The notes under the pieces: model-generated
What the model saw: the letters and a program-made list of their open reading frames with translations, nothing else
What the model was told of the DNA's origin: nothing
Database searches by the model: none
NCBI GenBank assembly: GCA_003508835.1
Contig: PUFA01000027.1
Coordinates: forward strand, 744,001 to 808,000
From: Eonycteris spelaea
Lineage: Eukaryota; Chordata; Mammalia; Chiroptera; Pteropodidae
Direction: 5' to 3'
Length of the DNA stretch: 64,000 nt
Position numbers and translations under genes: made by a program
Part shown: positions 31,880 through 44,997 of the stretch, one piece after another
Position numbering within the stretch: position 1 is the first letter of the stretch
Layout of the letters: each line of letters begins with the position of its first letter

Positions 31880-32275
31880 TGTTTCTTCAACAACAACCTG
31901 GGGGCTGAGGTAGAGTGGGAGAGGTAAGTGGCCTATCCAAAGATTTTATTTCTTAACCTCCTTGGATGCTAAATTCTGGCCAATAAGAAGTCAAATAAAT
32001 TTTTTTTTTTGGTAGAATATCTAAGAGTTCCTTGAAAGAAAGGCAAATGGCAGCTCTCTTGTCATTGCAAAGTGCAAAGCTAGATGCGGAGGATGTCAGA
32101 GCAAAAAGATAGAAGTAGCCTGTAACTCTAATGGCATCTTGTTGGCAGCATGAAGACTGGATTTCCTTTCCCAGATTTCTTTTACAAGGAAGAATAAATC
32201 CCTAATTTATTTGAGCCACTGTGACAGGGTCTGAGTTCCTAACAGGCAAAGACAGTTCCTAACTGATACAGAAGG
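31880..32275 (+). mobile_element. probable MLT1-type (MaLR) LTR remnant
   Basis: The right end matches the 3' end of old MaLR LTRs: 'agaataaatccctaatttat' (signal region), 'ttgagccactgtgacagg', and 'cctaactgatacaga' at the terminus. The 5' part is too diverged to follow and contains a T run at 32000-32010. It is a solitary, non-coding relic. Confidence 0.5.
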
Positions 32276-33639
32276 CAAGCTGCTTACTTTTTTCTCAATT
32301 CATTAGTAGTAAACATGACACAAAGAAGTGAATACTATAAAGTAAGTCAATGAACAGAAGGGGTAGATTCTAACTCAGCACTATTTCATTTAACCTTTAG
32401 ATGTAAATGTAATAACTTTCAATGTCACAGACCCTTTTGAGAAACTGTAGGAAGCTATAGATAATCTTCTTAGGGAAATGCATATATGTACATTTACATA
32501 GAACATCTTCACACGCAATCTCAAAATTTTATGGAATCAGTGACGCTTGTCCACAGAACCTTTGTTAAGATTACTATATTAGGTTGCAATTACTTTAAAA
32601 GTCAGAAAAGAAGAGACTAGATCTGGCTTGTCTAGTGGTCTGTGCATTCAGAGTCTTTTAGTGAAGCTCAGGATTAGATTAGGTTACATCTTTCCAGGGC
32701 TTTTTAGGAAAGCAACGTAAATTTGTTGGATTTGGAACTGACTGGTGAGACCATTTGGTGTGGGAGAAATCAGATACTACTCTGAGGCCTGGTAGGCCCC
32801 CAGGACCCAGGGATAGGAAGGGCCATCACAGGAAGCTTCAAGAGTTTTCTGAGGCTAGCTGTAGCCCACGGTCAAACAAACAAACAAACAAACAAGCTGA
32901 GTAAAACAAGCAAACAAACAAGCAAGCTGATTCATTATGCAAACCCAAGCGAAGAATGTTGGGAAGGGCTTTGTGGTCTGTCTTTGAAGAAGTATCCACT
33001 CCTGCTCATTAGATTTGAGTAGATTTTAATAATTTTACAAGACTCTGTATTACACTTTGTGTGACACACTGACAAGACATTCGGAATAGTTGGTTGGTTA
33101 ATGAAAATGTAACAGGATATTTTACTTATAGAGCAGCTGTTCCATTGCTTGGGCATTCCATTTAAGGCTGGTATGAGCTGATCTAGTCCAAAGAGGCTTT
33201 ACTGAAAGAATGTTGTAATAAACAGTGTCCATTGGGTGAATTTACCTAAATAGATTTTTGTGCATTATGTCTGTGGGAAAAGACATGTGGTATTTTGGAA
33301 GCTGTTTTGCTTTGATTTCCCAGCAAAGTACTCCTTCTCTCACAAAATTGTAATTAAGTGATGCCATAAAACAGGCTTAATCTAAGTTGTAAAAGTATTT
33401 AGGTCCTACCATATTAATCTCACTTTGGAGGACACGTATAATTCGGTTTTCTTGGAACTTTATCATGCATGCTTTTCTCTTGAACTATTTGTATATCTTT
33501 CATTCTGTTTAAAAAACAAAATCTCACAAATAAAACAACACATATCCTGATTGTGTTCATTTCAACCTCCAAGATTACATGAGGAACATAGTAACAGTGT
33601 TTGTGGAGCGTTTTCTCTTTTTTATGGCAAACTAGAATA
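32276..33639. other. unique sequence
   Basis: Apart from the (CAAA)n array at 32873-32926, no gene or repeat body was recognised. Confidence 0.4.
32873..32926. repeat. (CAAA)n interrupted microsatellite
   Basis: About six CAAA units, an interruption containing 'aagctgagta', then three more with 'caag' variants. 'aagctga' follows both blocks, so a short block may have duplicated. Confidence 0.9.
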
Positions 33640-33775
33640 TTCTGAGGCTATTGTTCTCAAATTTCAGTATGCAAAAGAATACCTGTGGAGCATGCTAAAA
33701 TGTGTATTTGAGGGCCCCTCAGGGCTCACATTCAGGGGATCTGTGGTACAGTTGGTAGCTGTTGTGCTTTAAAAC
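33640..33775 (+). mobile_element. MER5A-like hAT-Charlie element, partial
   Basis: 'gttctcaaatttcagtatgc', 'aagaatacctgtggagcatg' and 'agggctcacattcaggggat' follow MER5A order from its 5' terminal repeat into the middle. The right terminal repeat is not found. Confidence 0.6.
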
Positions 33776-35382
33776 AGCTACAGTTTGCATTATAGAGCCA
33801 AAGACTCTTCTGATAAAAGCATGAAATTATTTGCTTTCTTTATTTGATTCTATTTGAAGACCTTGGAATACTATGCAAAAAAATTGAAAACAATCTTGTG
33901 CTAGATAATAATGGGGATAGTGACATCAAGAAGAATCTAGGAGGGAAAAAGGTTGGTTCTCATAGCTGCTTTGCCCTGGGTAAAATACAGTTATATTTGA
34001 CAACATAAGAGATCATGCATATGCTGGAAACATATTTGATGCTCAAGTCATTGGGGTGAATTCTGCACCCTACCATTTCTATGGTGCCTCTTAAATACTG
34101 TCATTTAGGATTTGAAAACATCCTTCTCAGACTAGTCAAGTGATGATTTAATCGATGACAATATCAGGAAAAAAACTTTTAAGCATTTCTCAGATGCTAT
34201 TCCATCTGCTTCATGTCATAAACCCACAGATGGTCTCTTCTCTCTTTAGGGGACTTCTAACATTCTTGTTTTACAATGTTAGGAATTATAATATATACAA
34301 TATGCTTCTCTGAAAGTGTCATTTATGTTTGTAATATACTGTCCTTTAACCTAGAAGCATGTATCATGTAAACTACAGATGTCTTTTTTTTTTGTATATA
34401 TGTGGAGGGTCTCAATTACTTGCTGTCTGCTTGTACCAAACCTTAGTGTGCAAAGAGTTTTTCTCTGTATTTGACTCTACTTGTGAGAGGCAGGGCAAAG
34501 CGGGTGGAGGAATGTGCTTCCTCCTGAGAGAGGCCTATGCTGAAAGGGATGAGGGTGTGGGGTCAGGGGAGTGGTAATCCATAGTAAACAATGCTCCAGA
34601 AAGAGAAAAGTCAAATCAGGAGAACCCCAATGCATTCATCATCAGGGAAACGGTGTAGATATCCGGAAATGAGAAGAAGAAAGGCCAGGATGATAGAAAG
34701 GGGCAGGAGCTGATAAGATAGGTGATACGGAAGTGAGAGGATTCAGGCCATTTTCTACGAGTGAGTCTAGGATTCTCAGGACTCATTTTTAGTAGCATTC
34801 CAGTTCCAGACAATACAAGCTTTTGTGGGTCACATTTTAAGTAATCATTCAAGGCATCTAGCTCTTTCAGCTACTTCCAAAAACAGGATCTGCAGCAACT
34901 TGGAAATCTCATCTATTTATTCACAGAAGTCACTAGAGGTATCTAAAGGGAACTTGCACCTAATATCCTCAGGTGATTTTGCTACAGCCTCTTTGTTGAT
35001 TTCAGCCACTCTTGAAGGCATTGAATGGTACCACCATCCCACAGTCACTGCCCACATGAGGGCACTGATGCCTTCACCAGGGATAGAGGTCCTTCCTTTC
35101 AAGCTGCCAGTCCTTAACATGCATGTGTGTAGGGCAGGTGAGTACAGGTGTCCCATGTAGTCTACGTAGATTCTGAGGCTTCAAACCAAGTCCACAAATG
35201 TCTGCGTGGGGAAGAGAGCCCTAAAGCTCTAAATGCATTTTGGGGAGGGACTAGCATGGTCGTGGCACATAGTGTACATTCAAATAGTTTGACTGAGTCA
35301 ATCAGGTTCTAGTAATGGTGATGCAGACTATATTATTACTGACGATATTTGCATTATTAAATCATGGTACAAATCCTGAAAG
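33776..35382. other. unique sequence, no gene recognised
   Basis: Plus frame 34825-35160 (111 codons) and the overlapping minus frame have no recognisable domain. No repeat family seen. Confidence 0.4.
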
Positions 35383-35520
35383 TGTTTCATTCATTCAACA
35401 AACTACTGTTGAGCACCTACTATGTGTCAAACACTTATAAGTACTTGCTATATGCACAGTAGTATTAGAAGCTGATAATGGCTCTGTGCTTATGGAAGTT
35501 GGAATTTAACAAACTAAAAA
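35383..35520 (-). mobile_element. L2 3' end fragment
   Basis: 'tttcattcattcaacaaact', 'gagcacctactatgtgtcaa' and 'tggctctgtgcttatggaag' reproduce the antisense L2 3' end, which terminates in TGAATGAATGA-type repeats on its own strand. Confidence 0.75.
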
Positions 35521-36204
35521 TAATAATAATGGGATTTAAAATATTGATGATTGTGTAGGGAGAGAAGTAAACTTCAGGTACCTTCCTACTCACAAATTAC
35601 TGTATTTTATTTTTGGTGGGGTTTGGTGGGGATAATTAAGGAGAAAGTGGATTAGGATATTGGGAGGAATGATGGTGAATAATGAATTAAAAGAGATAGA
35701 ATTAAATGGACAATTTAAATTCTAAGTTAAAGATCGTTCTAACAGGGTGAATATAATCACATACAAGCAGCCCTAATTTCATATGGTTTCTTGACTTAGG
35801 TTCAAGATTGCAGACTAGCTCCTCAAAGTAGTTGGGACTCAAATTTAGTACAACATGCCTTTATGGCCTGACTCAGGAGTAGTCATTCCATAAAAAGGGA
35901 TATTCTGGAAAAATGGAAATTGCACTTAAGAATTTTATTGAAAAAAGTTTTCTCTTCAGCAGCCAAATGCATGTACTTTCTTTTTCCTCTATTAATAAAC
36001 TAGGATATACAAAAACCTAATAAAATTACATAAAAATAAAATTATTTAAACCTTTACCATTTACTTTGCATAAAACCACCACATGCCACCTAAAATGAGA
36101 ATACAAAAATAAAAATTTTTATTGTAAATTAAAATCCTGGAACTATGGAAGGGCTAATAAATTTTGTGCAATATGTCTCCAAATGCAATTGGTTTTTAAA
36201 AATA
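35521..36204. other. unique AT-rich sequence, no feature seen
   Basis: Only a short AAT repeat near 35517-35530 is notable. Confidence 0.4.
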
Positions 36205-36445
36205 GAACTCATTAACAGTATCAGCCACTCTTACAGTGGACCAGCACTGTGCTAGGTACATTTGTAGAGATTTTCTCTTTTTTCTCTCATTTAGTCATTG
36301 ACATCACCCTGTGAGGTGGGTTTTATGCTCATTTTACTGATAGAAAACCGTTGCTTAGAGAGATTAAAAAAGTGGGCAAGGTCATCTGCCCAGTAGGTGG
36401 AAGCACCAGCATTTGAGCCTTTAGTCTAGAGCTTTTTCTGCTAGA
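36205..36445 (-). mobile_element. MIR SINE
   Basis: A long, clear reverse-complement MIR: 'cagcactgtgctaggtacat', 'catcaccctgtgaggtgggt', 'attttactgatagaaaaccg', 'gggcaaggtcatctgcccag' and 'ccagcatttgagcct'. It covers nearly the whole element. Confidence 0.9.
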
Positions 36446-38057
36446 CCAAGTGGTGGCAACCCAGGTTTCTATTGGATGACAATTGTGGCAACTTAAATTT
36501 TGCCTTTTTTTTCTGAAAACAATTTGTAGTTTCTTCTTTGATTATGATCTACAAAGGATGTGAATCAAGTTCTTCCATGGAAGCAGTTAGTCTGTTCTTG
36601 AAGGGACTTTGAATCACCTTTATAAGACAAAACCTTAATAATCTGACCTCTGGGTTGCAAGGAAGAGAGGTAAAGAGTGGGCCAAGGGCAACAGGAAGAG
36701 GGAAGAATAATGATTAGCTTTTGGCTCAGCAGCAAGGAGTAAGAGATTCTGATTCCTGTGAGAAATTTCCAAATGAATAAGGAGAGACAGACTCATGCTT
36801 AGTCCTTCAGTACCTGGTTACTGACCTACTGAGAATGCTAGTAGGACAGTATCAGGACTGTTTATACTGGGGAGAAAGTGGGCATTAGTGACCAGGTATC
36901 TCTTACAGCAGAAGACTCACTAGAATGTAATATTTTGTATTCAAACCCATACAAAAACTAAAATAGGTAAGTACTGTAAGGTTTTGAATGATTCTTGGAA
37001 ATATATGACTTTTTGTTTCAAGTTTGTGCAGACATTCCATTTCTATCCAGTGCAGAAACCAATGTGATAGATAGATTTTTTCTTAGATATATGGTGCAGA
37101 CGTGTATTGCATTTTGATAATATGAAGCACGTAAGAACCAGGAATGACTGTAAGCTAAAACCAACCAATAGGTATTGGAAATACAGAATCAGTATTTACA
37201 CTATAGCTATGACCCCGGGCTTCTGCATGACAGATGGTGGACATGTCGTTGAATTTTAAAGACATTGCCCATTTGCAGAAAATGTGAAATAAAAATTTGA
37301 ATTTACTATGTTTATAGTTTTTATTAAAATTTCTAATAATTGCTTTCTACCCTTTTATTTCTATAAATTATATAAATTGATTTAAAATATGAAAAATAAG
37401 TGAATATACAGGATTCATTGGCCCAGAAGGTAAATAGTGATTACTTTTTCCTGGTTTACTGAAGATTATTAAGCTCTATTATACCCCAATATATATCAAT
37501 AATTGAATGGATAAGGAATGAATCTAGACTCAATTAATAAGTATGTGAGGGATTTTCAAAAAGAATATAAAAGAATGAGAGGAGATCAAACTGAAGGAAA
37601 AATAAATTTTCAGTTTCAGTTTCAGGCCTTGAGAAATAGAGACAAATATGGCTACAGATTATAGCAACCATTGTAGACTTTTTAGCAGCAGAGAACCCTA
37701 TGACTAATTCTGTCCTCATCAGTGTTTCAGAGTTACGCGGTGGATCTAATTCCACATGCAGTTTAGTACAAAGTTGGAGACAAAGCTTTGCATATTTACT
37801 GCTGTGTTATCTGAAAGAACATACTCTTTTTGAGAAAAAAAAATTTAAAACTGTGAAAAATAATATATTACACACCCAAATACAACTTTTAATAAGTCCA
37901 CTTTCCATTTCTGTAAGCCAGTTGCAACTTGCTGCTTTGCAACTTGCAGCTTTATACTTTAAGCAAAACCTACACTTCACGTATTGCTGCCTCTGTCTGC
38001 TCAGTTGATAGTTTCAGTTTCCACAGAGGCAGCGACATCTAAATACAACATGCTTAA
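36446..38057. other. unique AT-rich sequence, no feature seen
   Basis: No coding signal. The frames at 37534-37755 (minus) and 37700-38008 (plus) are low-information. Confidence 0.4.
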
Positions 38058-38165
38058 AATGTATGATGTCTGTACAAGGATGTTTATGGCAGCATTACTT
38101 ATATTACTAAAAATTTTGGGATAACTTAATAAATGACCATAAATATATGAAGGATGGAGTAGTTA
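38058..38165 (+). mobile_element. short old L1 (ORF2) fragment
   Basis: 'gtttatggcagcattactta' and 'gggataacttaataaatgac' match the L1 ORF2 C-terminal coding strand stretch seen also at 63403 ('ttgcagcattatttacaata'). Confidence 0.5.
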
Positions 38166-41100
38166 TCTTCCATTATCGGGAGGTCTGGAGTCAGGGCCTG
38201 CAGAAAGTGGCCCTGCAGGCTCCAGGAAAGCAACAACAGTTTTATCTAGAAGTGTGTTTAGGGAGGCTGGAATCCCCCTGTAGGGCAAGGGCACGGATGG
38301 CGGCTGTGGCACTCCCGAAGCTATGAGGCTTTGGAGTGAGGGGAGTACTCCATGTACCTTTGTGCTCCTGACTCAGGCTTAAGGGAAACCTCAGAATTAA
38401 AAGGCATCCCAATTCTGACTTGGCATCACCAGTCAGCTAAAAGCCATTTTTGGAAGGTGCTTCATCTAGCACTTACCATGTTAGTGTCCAAGTATGGGTA
38501 TATACCGAGGCATATTTTTAAGAATAAATTCTCCAGATTTTCATCTTTGCAAATAGATTGAGGTGGGGGAGGGGATTGCGGGGCTAATGCCTATTAGAAC
38601 TTAAAGGGATTGGTTTTCACACAAAATAGCTTCAGAAAGAGAAATTGCTGGAATGATCCAGTAGTGGTTTCTGAGGGACATTTACTATGGATTCATATTT
38701 TAAATTTCATTTACTTGAAAGCCAGTATGGTTAAATTAACCTAAATCTAAATTAAAAAAAAAAATTTTCTCAATTCTTCCAGGCCTACTTCACATCATCA
38801 AACTAGGCCCCGCTGGAGGCCCATTAAAATGGCAGCTCCCACTGAGAGAGAGACAAAAGCCCCCTCTCTGAATGGGGAGGCTGAAACAGTGATGGACTCT
38901 CAGAACTGCTTTTTTTTTTTTTTAATCCATTAAAAAAAGTTACCTCTGCATTGACTGTGAGAGAATATTTATTTAGCTCTCCACACTGTGGGAAACAGGC
39001 GTTCTCCCTTATAAGGACACCCAGACCTTCTTGGGAGAGGAGAGAAATATGAATCCATAACATGGCTGAACAAATTCCTCCTCACAACTGAATTCATGGA
39101 ATGTTTTGGACTTGAACAGCTTAATTTTGGTGTGGTCTGGGACAAATTAATATGACTCAAATCCTACCTCACACAGGAAGTTTCTCCTGGTGAAGTGGGT
39201 GGGGTGAGTACACTCACTTCCCTTAGAATGCTAACAGTCATCTCTGTTACATTTAGATGTGGCTCCCCAACTCCCCCAGCAAGAAAAAAAAAAAAAACTT
39301 TAAAAAGGAACAGAGATATCAAGAACAAACTAAAATATATCTTTAAAAACCTAACTGTGCAGTGTTCAGCATATGATTGTGTTACATTTTAGCTATATGA
39401 ATGATATGTGAATTTTTATGCAATAGAGTAAAAGCTCCTAGAGGATAGTCCAGCATCTTTGTCTTTGGGAAGTAAGTATATTAAACACAATGATTGCTCT
39501 TCCAGTGTTTCTCATGAAGCCCTGGATAGTTAGGGACTAACAAGGAAATATCATCTCTTCTTCCATAAGAGGACAAGGCTTTCACCTTAATACCTAATCA
39601 GATACTTCTATTCTCTCATAGAGAGCCACTCTGTTTAGCAGTGAAGGACAATTACCTAACTCTCCATATGAACTTTGATGTCATCCTTTCCAGGATTAAA
39701 TTTCTTTATTTTTGCAGAATAGGGGTAAAAATAATTACTAACACATATGGGAGTGGGTTCTTGAGTGAAAGCTACTATAAATGTCAGACATGTGCTGCGA
39801 ATTTAGGAACCCACTTGCAGATTAGATTGTTTACACATATTACCTCTTTAGTTACCTTGTGTTTATAGAATGAAGTAGAGACAAAGATTACTTCTCAATG
39901 ATCGATAATAGAAATTACTTGTATTTGGCTTTGAAATGTATCATATGATTAATCTTTCTGCAGATTTATGCATGTAATTATATTTGGGTTCAGTTAGTGT
40001 TAAAATTTGATTATTTTCCCGGAATAGCTGATAATTAGGAGAGGTTCCCCAAGAAGCAAAATGAGTTGTTAGACACTTAGGAAATGGAATGGCAAACAAG
40101 ATGTCATTTTTGAGATGCCCTTAGGCTGATGTAACTGGATGAAGGTGTTAAGATTTAGAGACCATGAACTGTGGACAGAATCAGCTGACAACACCACTCT
40201 GTGGGACTACCACTGTTTAGGGAGGGGTGTGTGTGCAAAGTAGGACAGTGCTCCATTCCATACCTGGCTTTGCAGACCATATGTGTCTTCCCATGTGCAT
40301 CTGTAGTGCATTATTTTTCTATCAGAATAGTACTTTGGTCAAGAATCAATAGGTGAGATGTGTAATTTATTATCACTGATAGGAGTCTCTGCAAAGAGTT
40401 TATCACTAAATAGTTTAATTTGTGCATTCTTTTTTCATTACAAGAGTTATAGACATTAGGAGGTAGAAGGAACATCCTTGATGAAGGATGTGAAATGCTT
40501 TTTCCCTCTAGTAATGGACACCTTTTAAAAGTAAAATAAAATGAAAGCCAACATGAAATTTTAATATGCTAAAAAATACTAGGGCACCTTATCAAACTGA
40601 GGGAACATTTTGGGTTCTAGCTCATTTTGAGTATCACTATTCTAACATGGTTTTGAAACTTCCTGAACAAAAAGCTGTACAAATCATCTGAGAATACAGA
40701 GGGACAGTAACAAACACAAATGTCCTAAAATATCAGGGAAATGGGATGATTGTGCTCTGAGAGCACCTAGTTGATACAGAGACAGAAAATTATATTTTGC
40801 AGCAGGTGGCCAAGGGTTACATGGCTACTTTACAAACTTAGTACCCAAATTCAATTTTTTTATTTTTTTGCCGCTATGTATGATGCTGTCTCTAGAGTCT
40901 GGAATGCCTTTGAAATCAGGCAGTATGACATTCTAATCAATTTTAATGATCTAAAGCCTTTAGAACTTGGTAAAAATTTTATAGCAAAAAGCAGTTTTCT
41001 ATATTGTTTTGTGCTGCTTTGAAACTGATAATTATATTCAGGAATATTTTTATGTTGATAATAATCATTTATTGTATTTATCCAGCCTGATATACATGGT

Positions 41101-41794
41101 TTAAATACTGTCACTTGCATTTTGGAGTTGGGCATAGGACATGACATCCCTGACCAGTAAATCCCTTGAATGAGTGCATTTCCCCCCTCTGTGCACGTCT
41201 CCTTTTCGTTTATTGTCTGGCTTCTTTTCATGCCTGTCAGGCGGTGGCCATGACTGTGCACTTACAAAGGTCAGTGACCCAGCAGAGAGGGCAGGCCCTG
41301 CAGAGGGTGTGTTGATGAAGCATTTCAATGCACAGTGAATTTGTTAGCTCTCTAGCTTACTCCCAGGGGAAGACTACAATTGTTTTCTATGTGGCATGGC
41401 ACCCACCCGGAACTCTTATGGTATGGCCATTCTAACAAAGAATCTCTAAACCACATCCTAACAAAACAAACACCCCACATTTCCCAGCTCACTAAATTCT
41501 TTTACTTGGCTTTCCTCTAAATGTCTAGTACACTAAGTAAAGCTAATGAAGACAAAGGTTTTCCTTATTTACATGAACAGTCAGTCATGGGGATGTTTTC
41601 AAGGGGATATTTGTAATACTGCAAGGCCACATACAGTAAATTCACATCTTTCAGGTTGAGCTTTAGAAGGCCGAGGTCTTAAGTTTCTCTCTGTTACAGA
41701 TACAAAATTAAACAAATGCAGACATTTTCATTTGAGATTTTCTCAGAGAAGGCAATATTTGTTTCTCTCTCTAGATCATCTACCTTTTAAAAAA
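38166..41794. other. unique sequence, no gene recognised
   Basis: About 3.6 kb. The 38160-38350 part is GC-richer and holds a perfect 8-bp hairpin, 'gcctgcag' and 'ctgcaggc' around a 9-base loop at 38196-38220. Homopolymer runs lie at 38752-38763 (A), 38911-38922 (T) and near 39282-39296 (A). The 133-codon minus frame 40860-41261 has no domain and no splice support. Confidence 0.4.
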
Positions 41795-42170
41795 ATTTAT
41801 ATTTTTATTTTTTTCAATGATAGTTGACATGCATTATGTTTCAGGTGTACAACACAGTGATTAGACATACATATATAGTTTGTGATCACTATGAAATGAT
41901 CACCCCAATAAATTCAGTACCCATCTGACACCATACATAGCTATAATACTACTGACTATATTCCCCAAACTATACTCTACATCCCCATGACTGTTTGTAA
42001 CTATCCATTTGTACCTCTTAATCCCTCCTCTCTTCAACCATCCCTCCACCCCTAATTCAGCAGCCATCAAAATTCTCTCTGCATCTATGAGCTTGTTTCT
42101 GTTGTTTGTTTATTCTGTTCTCTAGATTCCATTTATAAGTGAAATCATATGACATTAGTCTTTCTCTATC

Positions 42171-42220
42171 TGACTTATTCCACTCAGCACATTTCTGACT
42201 TATTCCACTCAGTACATTAC
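42171..42220. repeat. 25-bp tandem duplication in L1
   Basis: 'tgacttattccactcag' occurs at 42171 and again 25 bases later at 42196. The two units differ only at two positions (gcacatttc against gtacattac). Ordinary L1s have one copy here, so this happened in this copy or its close lineage. Confidence 0.95.
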
Positions 42221-42465
42221 CCTCTAGATCCATCTATGTTGCAGATAGCAAGATATCATTCTTTCTATGACTGATTAATATTCCATTGTATATTTGTACC
42301 ACCTCTTTTTTATCCATTCATCCGCTGGTTGACACCCAGGTTGCCTCCATATATTGGCTATTGTAAATAATGCTGCAATGAACATATGGATGTACATGTC
42401 CTTTTGAAGTCGTGTTTTAGATTTCTTTGGATAAATACCCAGAAGTGGAATTACTGGGTCCTTCT

Positions 42466-42715
42466 TTGTCTCTTGTAATAGCCTTTGCTTTAAAGCCTAT
42501 TTTGTCTGGTATAAGTATTGCTACCCCAGCTTTTTTGATTGTTTCCATTTTCATGAAATATCTTTTTCTATCCCTTTAGTCTTGTGTCTTTTGATCTGAA
42601 GTAAGTCTCTTGTAGGCAGCACATGTAAGGATTTTTATCTGTTCAGCCACTCTGTCTTTTTATTAGACCATTTAATTCATTTATATTTACACTAATTGTT
42701 GCTAGATATGTAGTT
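42466..42715 (-). pseudogene. L1 ORF2p N-terminus, truncated endonuclease domain
   Basis: On the minus strand the sequence corresponds to the start of ORF2p, with ATISVNIN and LNGLIKR as the decayed 'STLNVNGLN.PIKR' beginning of the AP-like endonuclease. It continues to the 'GVAILIS' strand, where it breaks off near 42466. Only about 80 residues of endonuclease are present. No active site can be complete. Confidence 0.7.
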
Positions 42716-42756
42716 ACCATTTTATTATTCACTTTTTAAATGTTTTCTTCTTTTTA

Positions 42757-43647
42757 AAGAAGTCCCTTTAATATTTCTTGTAATACTGGTTTGGTGGTGA
42801 TGAATTCATTCTTTTCCAGGAAGCTCTCTATCTGTCCTTCAATTCTAAATGATAGCTCACTGGGTAGAATAATCTTGGTGGTAGGTCCTTGCTTTTCATC
42901 ACTTTGAATATTTTGTGCCAGTCCCTTTTGGTCTGAAAAGTTTCTGTTGAGAAATCAGCTGACAGTCTTATGGGAGTTCCCTTATAGACAACTAACTGCT
43001 TTTCTCTTGCTGCTTTTAAGATTATCTCTTTTTCTTTAATCTTTGGCATTTTATGATGTATCTTGGTGTGGACCTCTTTGAATTAATCTTACTTGAGACT
43101 CTCTGCAATTCCTGGACTTGTATGTCTATTTCCTTCACCATGTTGGGGAAGTTTTCTGTCATTATTTCTTCAAATGAGTTTTCAATCCCTCACTCGCTCT
43201 CTTCTGCTTCTGGTACCCCTATGTTGTTATGCTTGGTGTTATCCCCGAGGTCCCTTAAACCATTCTCATTTTAAAAAGTCTTTTCTCTTTTTGCAGTTCT
43301 AATTGGGTATTTTCCACTACCTTGTCTTCCAAATTGCTGATTCAATCCTCTGCTTCATCTACCTTACTAGTGATTACCTCTAATGTATTCTTTATTTCAG
43401 CTATTATATTCTTAATTTTTGACTGGTTCTTTTTGGTGTTTTCTATCTCCATTTTTATGTTTCCTATCTCTTTGCTGAAGTTCTCACTGAGTTCATTTAC
43501 TCTTCCCCTAAGTTCATTGAAAATCCTATAACCAGTGTTTTGAACTCTGCACCTGGTAGGTAGATTGCTTGTCTCCATTTCATTGAGTTCTTTTCCTGGG
43601 GTTTTGTCCTGTTGTTTTATTTGGTACATATTTCTTTGTTTCCTCAC
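42757..43647 (-). pseudogene. L1 ORF1 (RNA-binding protein) pseudogene
   Basis: ORF1p is the trimeric coiled-coil RNA chaperone of L1. The N-terminal frame 43647-43342 begins MRKQRNMYQIK and shows heptad-like sequence ending SKEIGNIKMEIENTKKNQ, then IAEIKNTLEVITSKVDEAED: the coiled coil. The C-terminal frame 43049-42828 shows EIILKAAREKQLVVYKGTPI, then RLSADFSTET and WHKIFKVMKS, the C-terminal domain. The middle RRM region (about 43050-43340) lies in other frames, so at least two frameshifts separate the halves. The order and spacing agree with a full ORF1 of about 300 codons. Confidence 0.88.
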
Positions 43648-44997
43648 TTCAGCTGCCTCCCTGTATTTGTTTCTATGTATTAGGCAGTTCTGCTGTGTCT
43701 CCTAGTCTTGGCAGAGTGGCCTTATGTAGTAGGTCTTCTATGGGGCCCAGTGGTGCAGTCTCCCTGGTCACCTGAGTGGGGATCTCCAGGTGTGTCCTGT
43801 GTGGGCTGTGTATGCCTTCCTGGTGTAGTTGAGCCTTGGTTGCTATTTGCATTTCAGTAGGAGGGATTGATCCTCAGTCTGATTGAATGTGAGAACTGGC
43901 TGTGACTACAGTGGAGGAACTGTTGTGCAGGGGCTGATCCTACAGAGAAGTATTCTCTTTAGCAAGGTTATGGTGCCTGCTAAGTCTGCCCTTTATGTGT
44001 GTCATTTGTGGAGGCAGCTGGGTGGTCCTCCGGCTTCATCTGAAGCAGCCACCCAGTGTACCAGCTCTCGGGCCTACTGGAAGGGGCCACAAAGTGATTC
44101 ACAGATGTTTTCTACCCTTGCTGAGTTAGGAGGTGCATGAGGGAGGCTAAGCTGTGAACTGAGGCTGACCGCTGCTAGCGCTGGGCCTGGAGGCCAGATG
44201 CACCTTGTTTGAGGTTTTTGAACCTTTGAGAGGTTTCAGGAAAGTCTGCAGCATGAGCCAAGACAGGTTGTTTGTGTGTAAAAGCCATTAGAAGCAGCTT
44301 AGGTGAGCCTGCAGTTGGATGGAGTGGTGTCTCATTGAATCATCAGGGCAGGGTGACCAGTGTTATTCAGTTTGATAGAGACTCAGATATGGTTGCTTCT
44401 TGCATCTGTAAGCTGGGAGTGTGGAGGGCTCAACAAAGGAACACTTCTGTCTGAGAGAAAGCTGCCGCTCCAGTCTTTGCCCTGAAGCCAGACAATTCAG
44501 TTCCTCCCCATGTGTCCTGGTGCCTTTTGAGTTGCTGCCCCAGCGCTGGAGCTCAGAGCAAGTGAGTCTGTGAGAGAGTAAGTCTGTGTGCAGATCTTTA
44601 AGAGGAACACCTGGGACTCCCCAGTCCTCTATCTCATTCTGCTGGTTTTCACAGCCGGAAGTTGTGGAGACTTCTCTTCCCAGCACTGGTGCTCCAGGCT
44701 GGGGAGCCCGGTATGGGACTGGGACCCTTTGATCCTCCAGGGGGACCTCTGCAGCTGAGATATCCCTTCAGATTCTCAACTGCCACATGTGGGTGTGGAG
44801 CCTGTTTCACATCTCTGCCCCTCCTACCAGTCTCAATGTGGCTTCTTCTATATATCTTTAATTTTAGGACTTCTGTTCAGCTAGACTTCTGTTCAGATGA
44901 TTCTTATTGATGGTTGTTCTGTAGGTTAGTTGTAATTTTGATGTGGTCATGAGAGGAGGCCAGCACAGCGTTTACCTACTCTGCTATCTGGGCTGGA

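Larger units (their letters stand above)
41795..44997 (-). mobile_element. L1 with 5' UTR retained but most of ORF2 deleted
   Basis: Read from the right, about 43650-44997 is a GC-richer L1 5' UTR. It starts at 'attccagcccagatagcag', which I align to the usual L1 5' start with a decayed YY1-type site. Next come ORF1 (about 43647 down to 42757) and the beginning of ORF2 (about 42715 to 42466). A jump follows directly to the ORF2 C-terminus at about 42465, then a bat-type 3' UTR ending at about 41795 ('gttgacatgcattatgtttc', 'caccccaataaattcag'). About 3.2 kb remains of an expected 6-7 kb. Two short tandem duplications lie inside (42171-42220 and 44867-44899). Confidence 0.88.

Noticed and set aside
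32575..32610. 'ttaggttg...attactttaaaag' resembling a MADE1/mariner terminus
   Set aside because: Only two short words match, spacing is wrong and no inverted partner was found.
40860..41261. 133-codon minus frame
   Set aside because: No domain, no membrane or signal segment, no splice or promoter context, and other frames overlap it. Length is within chance for AT-moderate DNA.
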